A stretch of 64,000 bases of DNA, from the NCBI GenBank assembly GCA_934045905.1, contig OW203764.1:23858954-23922953 (forward strand). The letters are read 5' to 3'. Shown here in pieces: positions 13,484-26,743 of the stretch. The position numbers and the translations under genes were made by a program. Every line of letters starts with the position of its first letter. The first letter of the stretch is position 1. The notes under the pieces were generated by a model, which saw nothing but the letters and a program-made list of their open reading frames with translations, did not search any database and was not told where the DNA came from. Source of the stretch: Leuctra nigra. Its lineage: Eukaryota > Arthropoda > Insecta > Plecoptera > Leuctridae.

Positions 13484-14626
13484 AACCCGTAATGGTCGAA
13501 AAATTCTCTGTCTCTCATTCCAGTGGGACGCTCAGTCAATCCTATACCAAACAATAACTCTTTGAACAATTCAATCAATATCAACTGTCGCTTCCGAGTC
13601 ATATGGCGAGCTGCAATTACAATTCCAAGTGGCAAGGCAGGAATGCGCGCGGGGTTAAGCTATAGGTTAACTCCCTGGGGGTAGTCTGTTACCACATAGC
13701 CCCGGGTAATACATGGGCACGAGGCCGACGATATGTTCATGAGGACAGTGGTAATGGGAATCACCACTGGGCGGAATGATTGAATGCGTTGCATGAGGGA
13801 GTGGAACAGAGAGAAACTATCTAATGGAAAAAGTATGTCTCTTTCGTGTTAATGTACCGTGTTGGGAGAGTATTGGAATATAGTTTTTACCTAATGGTCG
13901 TTGCTTTTATTCACTTTTGTATTAAAAATGTTATTAGTGTTCGCATGATGATGCTGGACAGTGACTAAAATTGAAATTCACAAAATCTAGTATCATTTAT
14001 CCATGTCATTGGAACAGTATTAGCACGGGTATTAGTTTAGATTCACATTTATAACCCGATTTGTTGACCCAAAGTTCACGTTATAAGTTTGCTGATAGAG
14101 ATGTTGCTTGGAACTTCATGCTGATAAAAGTAAGTATGGAAGGATCTCAAAACTGTGACATCTTTTGTCGATGGTGTCAGTGAATTCATAAGGAAGATAT
14201 CAAGAAGTGACGCACAACTGTATAGGTTTTCATTCACACTTATTGATTGTTATAGCTTAGAGTATAAAGTACCGGTGGCCAACAGGACAACCGCTTGTCA
14301 ACTGTCAACTCGCAAATACCTTCTCATACCAGATATTACACAGTGTGCCCATTGCGAATTCGAATCCAAAGACTGATGAGTCTCCTACATTGACTTATCG
14401 TTTTAATATGGCACTGGGGTTTCAGCTTTCAGACGTCAATAGTTAATCGAATTCCCCGATCACAAAAGTGAAATATATGAAAAATACACTTTTCCTGGCG
14501 TTTTTTTTTTTAGGAGTGTCATTACGATATGGCGTTAACAACAGATAAAAGAACGTCGCGAATACGACATCAACCGAAGATCGAACCCAATAGATGACGA
14601 GGAAGCAAAGAAGGAATGTTGACAAG

Positions 14627-14630
<4 letters not shown>

Positions 14631-14684
<54 letters not shown>
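14631..14684 (+). repeat. (GA)27 microsatellite
   Basis: Uninterrupted 54-bp GA tract. Long purine frames across it on the plus strand (ERERER) and serine/leucine frames on the minus strand are artefacts of the repeat. Confidence 0.98.
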
Positions 14685-14685
<1 letters not shown>

Positions 14686-15795
14686 GTGTGATATTGGAAT
14701 CTCGTGTCGTTATTGGTCGAAAGCATTCTTCACCCCCAGTCACGTGTTCTGATGAGGACAGGATCGCAACGGATGAACATGTCGACGACGAATGCCAAGT
14801 GGAAGATATACCTGTTCTGTTCCTGTTCGCTTATTGCATCGCTCCAGGACGCAAAGCAAAGTTCCTCCTCAAGCTACGTATTTTATCCTGGACGTCGAAG
14901 CATCCCCTAAAATTCTACCCATGGCATTATTTCCCCTTTCGAATCCATAAAGAAACAGATGTCTAAACTGTGCGGTGGAATTGAAATTTAGCCTTTAGAG
15001 GGTTTGAAGATGTCAAAAAGAAAGGGGCACAAAAAGATGAATGTGACATTGGGTCAAAATTTTGAAATATTAGGAAATAAATACGTAGCAAAATCGTCCC
15101 TTAGGAAACATAATTTCCGCTATAAGTTTCAGGAGTTACAAAACACGGCTCCTCCACCGGCGATTTAAATACTTTTCAAAATTCATTAGATACCAGGTAA
15201 TTTGCATTGCTGAATACATCGTCTGGCGATTTTACATTATTCATATCAATCTACATTTACTATTACTTAAAGTTGAATATGAGCGGGCCCTATTCTGTAA
15301 GTGCTTTCACTTGTAATTCCAAGTGATGATAACTCCTCACCGCCATTTGAATAACATTGCACTGAAACGATATCTCAGAGAGCATAGTTACATAATCAGA
15401 CCTCTGCTACACAAGGATCATAAGACCATCATCATTTCCGAACCGTCCCACATTGTGACAATGTTAAATGATAACATATATCTCGGATCGTTTCTGGCCC
15501 CGGGCCCGGCGTAGCTTACTCTAGTTTTTTTCATAAGATGAGAGGGTGGTGGCCGGGCTGACATTCTCAAGATATTAACTTCATAAATAACATCTCTGGA
15601 AGATTGACTAAGAATACCTTCTCCTTCGCCATCTGCAGAGAGCACAATAATAGAGTTTCAGGACCGCGTTGAGTGATTCCTGAGTTTATATTTACATTTC
15701 CGAGATTTTGATAGGCATCTTAATTATGTATATAAATACTACGCGATCTTCTATGTTATCTTAAATGTTATACATACATTTTAACAATGGAATGT

Positions 15796-15818
15796 CTAAC
15801 TACTAACTACTAACTATT
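15796..15818 (+). repeat. CTAACTA tandem
   Basis: Three units of CTAACTA in a row. Short simple repeat. Confidence 0.7.
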
Positions 15819-16143
15819 TAAATATTTATTTTCTTTGAGATTTTTGTAACTTTTAGAGCAATTTGAGTAGGTATCCAAGAATCAATTTCACATCAAATTT
15901 TGTTTTCAAGGTCATTCACTTCGGTGTTCTTTTCGGGCAAATTCGTTGCGCTTTTAGGAAATAACTACGTTCAATTACTATAAATAATAATTTTTTATGA
16001 CATCTGTACTTGTTTTGGTATAAGAATGTAGTACATTTTCAAGAATCTGCTGCAAAATTTTAGTTATCTTTTCTCTTAAAATACTATTGCCTATTTCCAA
16101 GCCAATAAAAACCAAAATGTATTTTGTAAATCAAGTGTTGATT

Positions 16144-16164
16144 GGGGGGGGGGGGGGGGGGGGG
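16144..16164 (+). repeat. G21 homopolymer
   Basis: The longest mononucleotide G run in the window. It is followed 20 bp later by ACGCCACTG (16,184-16,192), a word that also occurs beside other long G/C runs here. Confidence 0.95.
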
Positions 16165-16854
16165 CAAGAAATGGGACATTAATACGCCACTGTATCCAGC
16201 AGGTTGGTATCCTAATTTGGAGAAGCAATAACTTCTACCTTCAACACGCTACTAATATATGCAGTCGCTCCATTGATGCAGTCATTTCCGAACTTTCTAG
16301 CAAATTGACTGTTATTTGAAATAGCGTAAACAGAAATTAACTATCAAGTTCTTTATATAAAAGTCGATTCGATGAAGACATTAAAAAAAGCCTGGTGATG
16401 AAACAACATTCCCTACTGACACATGGCCATATGACCTAAATGTCAGATCAGACAAGAAATCAAGTTAAACTTCACTATAAAAGAAAGAATTGTGAAATAA
16501 TAATTAGTTCGTTCAAATTAGTACACTTACCATTCATTAGTCCAATATCCTGTCTTACGTGATATACACTCGCTTCAAAATGTCATCGATACCGAACTAT
16601 TTTTTAATAACGCAATTAATCACCTATAAAAATTTGCACTTAATAAGAAAATTACTGTTATTGTAATAGATTACAGGTAATTTATGACTGGACAATTTAT
16701 TCACAGATTCATATAGATCGGTGATGTTTGTGAACACGCCACATGAGGGCCACGAGTCGTGAGAGGAACGCTGACGATGTGCTTTGCGTGGAGGTTGAAC
16801 AGCGACTGTGCAATGATGCAACGCGACCAGTCTGCCAGCGCTGTCGGTGAGCGG

Positions 16855-16871
16855 GGCCATCTGGTGGCGGA
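16855..16871 (+). promoter_or_regulatory. CTCF-like motif
   Basis: GGCCATCTGGTGGCGGA fits CCA(C/T)CTGGTGGC, a CTCF core variant, in a GC-rich pocket (16,730-16,930). Confidence 0.35.
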
Positions 16872-18894
16872 CGCAGGAACTAGGCGCCGATCAGCTGTTT
16901 CTTTTCAACCCCTCAACTCGACGTCAAAGATCACGTCAAGTCAGTCATGTCATGTCTTAATTCCCAGAGATTGGAAGTATGTTTCCTTTTTTACAGTAGT
17001 TATCTGAATATTGTATTGTGACTCGAAATTGACGACACCGATCCACTGAAAATTGATGATTCCCAAAATTAATTGGAATTTAATTAATTAAATTTTTTGT
17101 AGTTGTGCCTACAAAAACTTAATTTTTGTAGAACGTCCTATAAAAAAATATTTGCCATTCTGTAAATACATCCTGAAAATAGATTGTGTTTCAATCTAAA
17201 CAAGATAATGTTTACATAATAATAAAAATATTGCAAAAAATTATCAAATTGAACCAATGCCAATATAAAGCCATTGATAAAACACGATATTTCGTGGGAG
17301 AGTTTAGATTGTACTGCGCTATTAGACACAATATGTTAGCATTCGCGAAGTGTCAATAATTGCAAAGTGATAACGGGAATCTTTGACACTAGGCCGACAG
17401 AGGTCTCTCTATGCGACTTATGAATGACGCCCACAATTCACAGATGAACTAAGTCTTGGATACAGAATACTTTTTATACGAGGAAAGCTCAGGAAGATGG
17501 ATTGAATTAAATCCTTCTGAGTTTACAAACAAATAAATAAATAAAAAATAATTCATGATAGATTTGCCAAAAGCGTTTCGTATGAATAGAAATTTGTCGG
17601 ATTGCGTTGACATCCCAGGTAGAGTCAGCTGATTCTAAATGCATGAAAGAGAAGCCATAACTGATTTTTGACTGTGACAACAAAAAGCTCTGAGCTTGAA
17701 AATGGGGTGTCGGCAAAGGAGAAATTGAAAGCATTTTTTTTCGTTTTGTGCTGTTAGGATTGAATGACAAAGGCACAAAGAATCATCTATGCATCTACCT
17801 TCGGTTACTCAGCATGGGGCTTTTGAGATAAAGTCAAAATTCTGCACACACTCACTCTCAGGTTTATTACAGACGAGGGTAGATCGGTAAAAAGATCCCT
17901 TGAATGGGGGATAGTTTTCAAATTAGTCTCATCGTATTATAGGACTGACTTTTAAAAGATCACAAATCTTTACTTATGGACCCGTCTCATCCCTTACTGT
18001 GGAGGTAAGTGAAATGATGACGCAAGTCCAGGAGGTCCAATTCGATACACTTTTGAAAGACCACACGTGATTCAGTCTATATAATAACAAGTACAAGTTC
18101 TGAAGAGACGAGTCTTCAATTCCACCTTATTCTTTTCAGACTCGTACAAAAATTTAAAGAGCAATTAACAAATTACATGACCGCAAAAATCATCAAAATA
18201 TTCAAATTTTTTTAACTATGGGCCCAAACGAGAGAGGGGTTAAGAATATTGGGATCCTTTCTGTTAAAAACAAGAGTCACAGGGGCGTATAGCCATAGAC
18301 AAAATTTTATCTAATGCTAATAGAATAATACTAGCATAGAATTTTGGGAAATCCACGAAATTTTCGCCATATTGTAGATTTTAATTATTATTATTATTTC
18401 GTATGGTTTATTACAGCAAAGTAGTGATTGTATTTTAAAATATAGTGTTTTCCAATATTAATTTATTTAAACATTTTTTAGTTTAATCGTTATCTCGATG
18501 GGGGTTGCACCCCTTCCACTACTTCCACGATCTTAACTCTGTGGATTCTCTTTGATTCATCAGCAGTAACACTCTTTTCTTTTGGACTTCACGAAGACAG
18601 ATGAGATATAATGATTCTTTGATCATCTCCCGGTATCTTTTGTCTTGATGTGTCTTTTAATAGTCGTTTCTCAGAAAGTCATTTATGATGAAAAAAACAC
18701 CCACGCAATTTTCATGAAACCATAAATCCACATAAAATCCTCTCCGCTCACTGTTTCTAAGAACCGTTCAGCTTCAAGCCCACCGAAAACTGACTTCTGG
18801 ACCGAGTATCGTTCTCTTTCATGATGACAGCTCTCCACACTTGTATCTGCATTTTCCTTCACGCTTCTTCCTCTCCGTCGCTCGCGGCTATCAT

Positions 18895-18911
18895 CCCCCC
18901 CCCCCCCCCCC
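18895..18911 (+). repeat. C17 homopolymer
   Basis: C run at the edge of a CpG-rich block (18,930-19,030) with many GACG/CGTC words. Frames reading as poly-Pro or poly-Gly here are artefacts. Confidence 0.95.
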
Positions 18912-21900
18912 ACCCCTGCTGGTCACTTTGAGCCACCCTCTCGGACACCACGACGTCCGTTGGAAGCGTCGCGACGTGGCGTCGGCGAGGGAAGCGACGC
19001 CTGAGACAGACGTCTACTACGAGCCGACGTTCTATTTCAAGCTTGAGTTTGCTATACGAGATAGTTGGTAATTTGTTCAAATGATAACATATTCCTCTTT
19101 TCCTATCTGGCCCTTTCTGCTCTAAATGAAAACTAGACTTCGACGATAATTTGTTGATTTTAAATAAAAATATAAGATATGTTTGACAGTTTTACCAAAA
19201 AAACTATATAAACAAGCTCTATGTATAAAATCTCAAATCTCGAATTTTAAACTATTTATTCTCAAATAACCAACTCAAATCTAAAAAAAATCAAAAAACT
19301 CAAATTTTAAACTGAACTTTATTAGAATTTCTTGCAATGTTAGTTAATGTTTATCCTCAATCATCTGATCAAAAACCACTATTGAAACAGTGGCATGTTC
19401 AAGTACACTGTGTAAAAAATCTCTGCGCCGGTCAAGACTGGAAGAACAGTTATGATTCAGATGCATTATGCTTCATTAATCATTAGTCTCGGTTAACCGG
19501 CAATGACGCTGTAACTTCATGAAACACCAACACTCTGCAATCTGACTTTTTATTCGTCATACAATTTGTCAGGTGTTCTTAAAGTAGCTCTAATCACCTC
19601 CAACAACTGTGGGAATTGTAATGTTCCTAATTTCATACTCTTACATTCGAAAAGTCATCCCCGGAAATGTTTCAACCTTTTTTTTAATTTAACTTTGTCA
19701 ATACAGAAGTATAGAAGTACAAGCTCGACTGTGGCCGGAAAAACGTAATCAAAATATCAAGCGTGCCTTTTAAAAGAGAACGCACAGGAGACAATAATGC
19801 AACACAGAGAGTCCTGTTTCGCAGCATTCCATCCTCAAAACTACTCCATGGAATTCGTTTCGAACCAAGTCGAAAAAAAACATATTTGTGAAAGAATTTT
19901 TCTTGGCGTACAAAGTGCTTTGGAATGAAAATTCGCGGGAATTCCTAACGAAATGAGTAAATATTTACGTTCATAACTAATTTCGATTTTCTTCGTCTTC
20001 TACAAGTGGAAAGATGAAGGAGGAAGAATTCGTTCTGTGAATGTAAAGTACATTTCATTTGTGTAAACATGGAGGATTCTGGAGTCGATGGGAAATAACT
20101 TCATCCCTCGTGGAGGTAGAAACACTTTTAACACAATTCAGAGTTGCATACCTTTGATAAAGGCATCATTGAGAGCTATGTAACATACCCAATCCCTCCA
20201 AAATTATATTTTTCCGTAAACAAGCAAACGTTTCGTACAAATAAAAAAAGTCGAGGCGTAATTTTTGCAAAGCGTATTATTAAATAACCAAGATGGCTGT
20301 CCATTTTAACGGTGACATTTCGGATTCAACGTGATCAAATCGATACAAATTAAAATTTTATGCAATTCTATGTTGAATTCTCAAAAATTAAATCAGAAGA
20401 TTCTTTTTTTTGTTCAATTACATTTCTTTTCTTCCTACAGTTTATAATACACCCGAGGTAACAAAAATTGCGTGTGTGGCTTACAAGATAACATCAAGTA
20501 AACGTATACAATTTTGTGTCCGTGGGTGTATACATTTATGTTGAATCTTTCATATTTTAAACTTTCAATATACCTACCAATTTTAAACCACACGTGTAGA
20601 CGTTGTTATCAATATATTTGAAATTTTCTCTGCACAGAAATAGTTTTCAGCGTTTTATTTCTAACGTCTGTTGTGAGAAATTACCCTGATTATTAAACTG
20701 AGATACCAACTATTTACTCCCTTTTGGCTTCAAGCTGTCTGGGTGTAAAGTGACATGAACTTAAAAGCACACAATTGGAAAAGTTAATAAAAACTTGCAA
20801 GAAAACTTTTCGAGAACAAATTAAACAAAAGTGCAACTACTCGTGATCTGAAATTGAAATAAAACTTAAGTAAACTTGTCTTGTCCGAAAGTTAACTTGC
20901 TAACAATTGAGTCTGAATGTTTTGTACAAACATGTCAGCAAAACGGAAGCTTCTGAAAATTACTGTACAACGAACATTCAGTGCTTCTTGGTCTTCACTC
21001 TTCAGGATATGAAGAGATTGGAAAGCAACTGGAAGACTCGTGAGCATAATGAAAATGTATTCGTTCTGGCTTGAAGAAGCGACAGTATATTAGGCCCGGG
21101 CGATGACAGTATCCACAAAGAATTACAAAAGTTACGTCACCAAAAATAGGTGACTGAAGAGCTTCAGAGCTTGTTGTACGAAAAAGAAGTGTGGGAAGCT
21201 TAGAGCACAGTGGAGAGTTTATTTGAGATGAGAGAGCAAGAGGGAAAGAGTGGAAGATTTTAAGAGGAATAATGACAACATCTGGAATGGTTTGAAGAAG
21301 AATACGGAGAGGATAAAGAGACTGAAGGTGAAGATGAAGAAGAGAGTTTCTACAACTTTCGGGTAGAAAGTTGTAGAAAGATGTGGCCCTGATGTGATGG
21401 AGAAGTGATGAAGATAAGTATGGTTAGCAAAATGAATTATTTTTATTGTCATACTAAACTTGAAATATAAGTGTTCAAAATATTAATGGAATTGTCCTGC
21501 AGTTCACCATTCCCTATAACTTTACCTATACCTAAACCTATTTCACATTCGTATCAAAAATACAATTGATACAGCACTAAGAACACGTAATAGTAGACAT
21601 GAAAATAAACAAAATACAGCAAGAATCACTGCGTCATAAAGCACATCAAGTACAAACTCAATTTAAAATACTACATAGTTTTGTCAACCATTGAACATCA
21701 TTCTTCATCATTTTCCCATAGTTGTTTAAAAATGCATAATGAGTCTGCGTTTTGGTCATAAGACACGAGTTTAAGTCTTCATTCAATGACAATGCATTCT
21801 GATCCTGATTTATGAACTTGAACACAGCATTTAGGTCTTATCGAATATGACAAGTCATTCACGTTCACAACGCCTCGAGTTCGAAGCGAGAGGAATGGAG

Positions 21901-22472
21901 GTGGAAATGCACAGGGTAATTGACTGTTTAGGCATGACCTCATAGACAGAGACAGAGAGGGTCTCGGTACAGATGTTCTGGAACTAAATAGATTCATGTT
22001 GCGCGCTTCTACTGCATGATCACGTGATGCGGACAACTGGATGATCAAACATAATGGAATTGCAATGGAAAATTATGGAAAGTTGATGAAAGAATACTGT
22101 AAGTGTGCATTTTCTTACTTTGGTATTTATCTGGGTTTCTACACTATTTTTGACAAGCACTCATTGGACATCAGTTTTTACTTCTTGGTTATGAGCAATA
22201 TTGTTTCATAATGGAAATGGGTATAATGCAAATTTTAAATATATTACAAAAATACAGAGTAGGTACTGAAAAGTACAAGAACGCAGTTTATTGATCATAC
22301 AATTATTGATAAGTGAATTGATTTCTTCCGAATTTACTGCCCCAATTGACACAAATATCTTTAATTTCCAAAGTTCAATTGAAACTTTAACCTTGGATTA
22401 TAAAACCTTCTTACCTAAAATTGTAAAATATTTAGTTAGGTACTTTTCAAGTATAAGTACACTATATTTTTA

Positions 22473-22693
22473 GGGCCGGTTTTTCAATGCATTTTTTAAA
22501 ACTAGTAGTCATTCTAGGAATGTCAATGGTTGTTACCATGGCAATACAGTCCTAATCAACTGCTTAAAATGTAGAAGCTGCTAACTTTTAAACAGTTGAT
22601 TAGGGCTGTATTGTCATGACAACAACCAATGACATTCCTAGAATGACTGTGTCAACTTAATTACTAGATTTAGCAGAGTATTGAAAAACTAAC
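22473..22693. mobile_element. Harbinger-like fold-back MITE, apparent inverted dimer (copy 1)
   Basis: Begins after TTA with GGGCCGGTTTTTCAATGC and ends near TTGAAAAACT. Two arms of about 53 bp, from CATTCTAGGAATGTC, are inverted copies of each other around a short centre. Compared with the 137-bp copies at 27.65 and 34.68 kb, this copy holds one monomer in forward orientation followed by most of a second in reverse orientation. The right end is damaged: the expected GGCCCTAA is replaced by AACTC, so the right target duplication is not visible. Confidence 0.75.
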
Positions 22694-24584
22694 TCTTCTA
22701 CTATGTCTGGTGAATGATGTCTGCAGTACTCCATGAAGCAGTAGAGCGCCTCCTCTGGATTCAACATTCATAACTCCAGCGGGCCCAGCAAGTGATATTC
22801 AAGTGTCGGTCCCGGAACAATGTCATGCTGAGATTCAATGCAATGAATTGAGACGTTGGCTTTGAGACGCGAACCAAAGCGAGAGGTTTGTGAACTCAGA
22901 CGCACCGCCTCAACCAGCTGGTGAAATTACACTCGAGACGTGAAATATGAATTAATGACAGTTTAAACTTCAAAACTTACTTTGTTTTAATTGAAATAGT
23001 TTGATATTGAAGTTCTTGCTAATTGTTGGAGAGCAAGTGTGATGGAAGTTGAGATTTGAAGTGAACGTCACTAAGTTTAAAACGCAGATGAAATATTTAC
23101 GTTTCTTTTAAAATGGATTGACGAAACATTTCTCTTTGTATTTATTAGGACGTCAAAGAATAGCTAAATACTAGTTTTGTATTTTTAAAAAAACATAACG
23201 TAACTCTTTCAAACCTAATTAACCCTAGAGTTTTTGTGATTGTCAAAGGAATAGAATTCAAAACGTTTTCAAAAGCAGTCGTGTCGTTTATTTTTCATCC
23301 CTTGATCAACCATTTTCCATGTTACTTACGAATGAGATAGCAAAAATGTAATTTAATACCTTTCTCGGAGGATATGCTAACCCTGAGGTAAAACACATAA
23401 ATACAGCACACTAATTGTTGCGCACGTTTAATTGCGGTGTATTTTTTATGCCTTCCACATTGCTGAATCCTCTCTAAAAGTCGAAGTACATCCTACATCA
23501 TCCCAGAGGGCGATGATGTGTTCATTCTTCCCATCTGATCTGTAATTGCTCCAGAGCACACATAGATCAAAGTAAGAGTGCATGTGATGTCATAGACTCG
23601 TCTGATTCTGTTTGTCATTATAAGGTTTAGAGAGAGTAAAATCAACAATGGAATTCATCAAGTTAGATCAGATTATCTTCTTTCTAATTTTAAAATTATA
23701 AAATCAGTATGTTCAGGAAAATTGACACGATACAAATACAGAAGAGAGTCTAAAATTCAAACAACATTATCGATCGATAGTTAGGTTGATTAAAATTAAA
23801 TTTCTTAGATCCAAATTATTTTGTACAATTATCAAATTAAAGTTACTTATTGGGTCCAGGGACACATCGATTTGTATGTAGCAGTTATGAGTATCTGGCA
23901 TAAATATTTTTTAACCTCTACAAGATTATAATTAAAATCTTATTTTTGTTCAGTAAAACTTGCATCTAGATTTAAAATGATAGTGTAAAGTCTCTCAACG
24001 TCGGATATTTTATAGCATCAAGATTGTTACTAATTTAATTTTCTTCAGATATTCTCCAATGCAGAAAATCAACCCACGCAGAGACAACGATATAAAATAA
24101 TTGCGAAGTTGGTGATCTGTTGATCCTGTATCATGAAACTGACACGATCAGATGTTGTTGTGATGAGAAGGGAACGGGAGAGATGCTCCAGGCAAGACAA
24201 AAACACGGAAAAATGGAAAAGCATCAGAGACTGTAGAAAAAGAAGGAACACGAACTCACAGTGTGTGTAAGGGAGATGGGTTGAAAATAATAAGAGGAAA
24301 ATACGTGAAGTCTCGCCAGCTGATGGAGACAGATTCGAAGTGAGGTTGCGAAATGAATAATGCAGCTACGAAGTCAGTTAAATCTGTGATAGCCGACTCA
24401 AAGGATGCTGCAACTCATCTTTAAAGTGCGTTTTAAGTAACAATATGAAATCGAGCTATCAAACAATTCTTCTAAAATGCATGTGTAACTTGCGTAAACA
24501 ACCAACTGCCAGAGGAAAAGTGTTCATAGTTTGATACATTTTGATACGGAGGTTTTTAAAAATTTATTGGTAGTTTTACCTCTA
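22694..24584. other. Non-coding DNA between the MITE dimer and the Helentron-like pair
   Basis: Unique AT-rich sequence, with a slightly GC-rich 200 bp right after the MITE (22,730-22,930). No repeats or frames of note. Confidence 0.6.
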
Positions 24585-25498
24585 CTAGAAAAACGCTCAG
24601 TGTAACGCGTTGATGAGCGAGCACGGACACGCGCAACACCTCGAACCGAAATTATGTCTATCGAAAATATTATTAAAAGCCAATAATTCTTGAAATTCGT
24701 CAGACTTGTAGGTATAAAAATCTCCAATTATTCCTAAAGTATTAGTCCCAATAACCATGCAAAGTTTTAGGTTGATTGATTGAACCTTTATGATTAGAAT
24801 GTTCCTTGTTAATATTCAAAAATCATAGGATCTATTTAAAAAAAATATACCTGGGACCACTCATGTGATATAAGTGTGTGTACTTACACAATATTAGACG
24901 ATCTGTTGAACGGTCATATCAGTTTCATCCGTTTGAAAGTTTCTGCTCTAACTACCTTGGAACTATAAAGAGTCGAAGTAGCCGTGATCAACATTTTTGA
25001 GTAATTTGACAGCCAACACGCAAAATGTCAGTAAAATGTCAATAAATTTTGGATTTAAACACAGATAAGTCTGAAAATTGTCAAAAATACAGATAATGTT
25101 GGTCTTAATGACCATGCAAAGTTTTAAGTTGATCGGTCATACAGTTCTAGTTTAAATTTCAAAAATCATATGAAAGATTTTTTTAAATTTTAACCAATGG
25201 GAGGATTTGGCTGAAACTTTGTATGATTGGGTACAATGTTGGTCGTAATGACTTGTCAAAATTTCAAATTGCTCGGAACAACCAATCAAAAGATATTTTT
25301 TTAAAAATTTGAACCAATCACATGAGCCCGTTCAAAAACGATCCCAGGGACCGCATAGATTACGTTAGTATATGTGCAAAATTTCAGATCGATTGGTTGT
25401 GCCGTTTAACCTGGGCTGTGAACACAAAAAAAAAAAAAAAAAAAACACAGAGAAAGTGCCATAAGTGTACCGTGGTGACGCTCGCTACGCTCGCTCAA
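24585..25498 (-). mobile_element. Helentron-like non-autonomous element, copy A
   Basis: A 0.9-kb repeat. Read on the minus strand it starts TTGAGCGAGCGTAGCGAGCG, carries a poly-T tract about 70 bp in, and ends ...GAGCGTTTTTCTAG followed by T. Just inside the 3' end are GCTCGCTCA (the reverse complement of the 5' terminal motif, a subterminal inverted repeat) and a short stem AACGC...GAGCGTT. There is no conventional TIR or target duplication. These traits, with ends at T|T and CTAG|T, resemble Helitron-group elements of the Helentron/HINE type. That family assignment is inference; the repeat itself, present three times here, is directly visible. Non-coding. Confidence 0.7.
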
Positions 25499-25507
25499 TT
25501 ATTTAAA

Positions 25508-26408
25508 CTAGGAAAACGCTCTGTGTAACGCGTTGATGAGCGAGCACGGATACACGCAACACCTCGAACCGAAATTATGTCTATCGAATGTCATTAAAAG
25601 CCAACAATTCTTTAGTTTCGTCACAGACTTGTATAAAAATCTCCAAAATCTCCACAAATATTGGTGCCAATCCTTGCTAAGTTTTAAGTTGATCGATTAA
25701 ACCTTTATGATTGAACGGTTCCTTGTTAATTTTCAAAAATCACAGGATCTCGTTCAAAAAATATACCTGGGACCACCCATATGATATGTTATGTAGTGTG
25801 TGTACACAATATCAGATCAATCTGTTGAACGGTCATTATTAGTTTCATATCGTTTAAAACTTTCTGCTCTAACTACCTTGCCTTGAACTGAAGATTCGAA
25901 GTCACCGTGAATTTGACAGCCAACACGCAAAATGTCCCTAAAATGACAAAAACTTTTGAAAATAACGACAGATTAGAGTGAAAATTGGCAAAAATACCTT
26001 AAATGTTGGTACAAATGACCATGCGAAGTTTTTAGTTGGTCGGTCAATCGGTTCCAGTTTAAATTTCAAAAATCACAGGAAAAATGGTTTCAAATTTGAA
26101 CCAATTGGAGGATTTGGCTGAATTTTTTTTTGATTGGGTACAATGTTGGTTGCAATGACTTTGCTAAATTTCAAATTGATCGAACCAACCAATCGAAAGA
26201 TAATTTTTATAAAATTTGAACCAATCACAGGATCTCGTTCAGAAAATATCCCAGGGATCGCATAGATTACGTTAGTATGTGTACAAAATTTCAGATCGAT
26301 TGGTTGTGCGGTTTGACCTGGGCAGTGAACACAAAAAAAAAAAAAAAAAAAAAAACACAGAGAAAGTGCCATAAGTGTACCGTGGTGACGCTCGCTACGG
26401 TCGCTCAA
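25508..26408 (-). mobile_element. Helentron-like non-autonomous element, copy B (tandem with copy A)
   Basis: Same family and orientation as the copy ending at 25,498, separated from it by only 9 bp of AT. It retains both ends (CTAG at 25,508; CGCTCGCTCAA ending at 26,408) and the poly-A/T tract (26,333-26,355). The two copies differ by scattered substitutions and small indels, so they are not a recent duplication. Head-to-tail pairs are common for rolling-circle elements. Confidence 0.75.
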
Positions 26409-26743
26409 TTATATTGGTAAATGCATGACTAATGACTGAGTAAATGGAATGAAGCAAATACAGAAACCACAGTTTTTTTAGCCGTATGTTGCCTACGGTC
26501 TCATAAAGTAGTTCCAGAACACATTTGATTCCATGACAAAAAATATACTCTTTTGTATAATGTACTCAAAAAAGTACTGCAGCCATGTTTTTACATATTG
26601 TAAATATTTGTATTTATTTACTAATAGAGACTTTGAAAATGTGCATTTAATCTGGGTTTTATTATTCTGTTTACAACATTATTATGTACCTACGTGAATT
26701 AAAACAGTCGCAAATCGGCTTAGCACTAGAGTTGATTAAAAGC

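Larger units (their letters stand above)
13493..22469. other. Non-coding DNA with simple repeats
   Basis: Apart from the GA, G and C runs and one CTCF-like motif, I see nothing structured. Relatively GC-rich pockets lie at 13,640-13,800, 15,420-15,640 and 18,700-19,040. Near 18,375 a TTATTATTATTATTT run precedes unremarkable AT-rich sequence. No splice-bounded exon could be supported. Confidence 0.6.

Noticed and set aside
14535..14966. Frames through the GA tract (ERERER or SLSLSL)
   Set aside because: Artefact of a dinucleotide repeat.
18683..19080. Gly- or Pro-rich frames around the C17 run
   Set aside because: Homopolymer-encoded; flanking residues show no protein family.
25322..26408. 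Similar small frames with a QIDWLCRL/QPIDLKFCT-like phrase in the 0.9-kb repeats
   Set aside because: They recur only because the repeat recurs; frames are broken by the poly-A/T tract, differ between copies, and lie on either strand.
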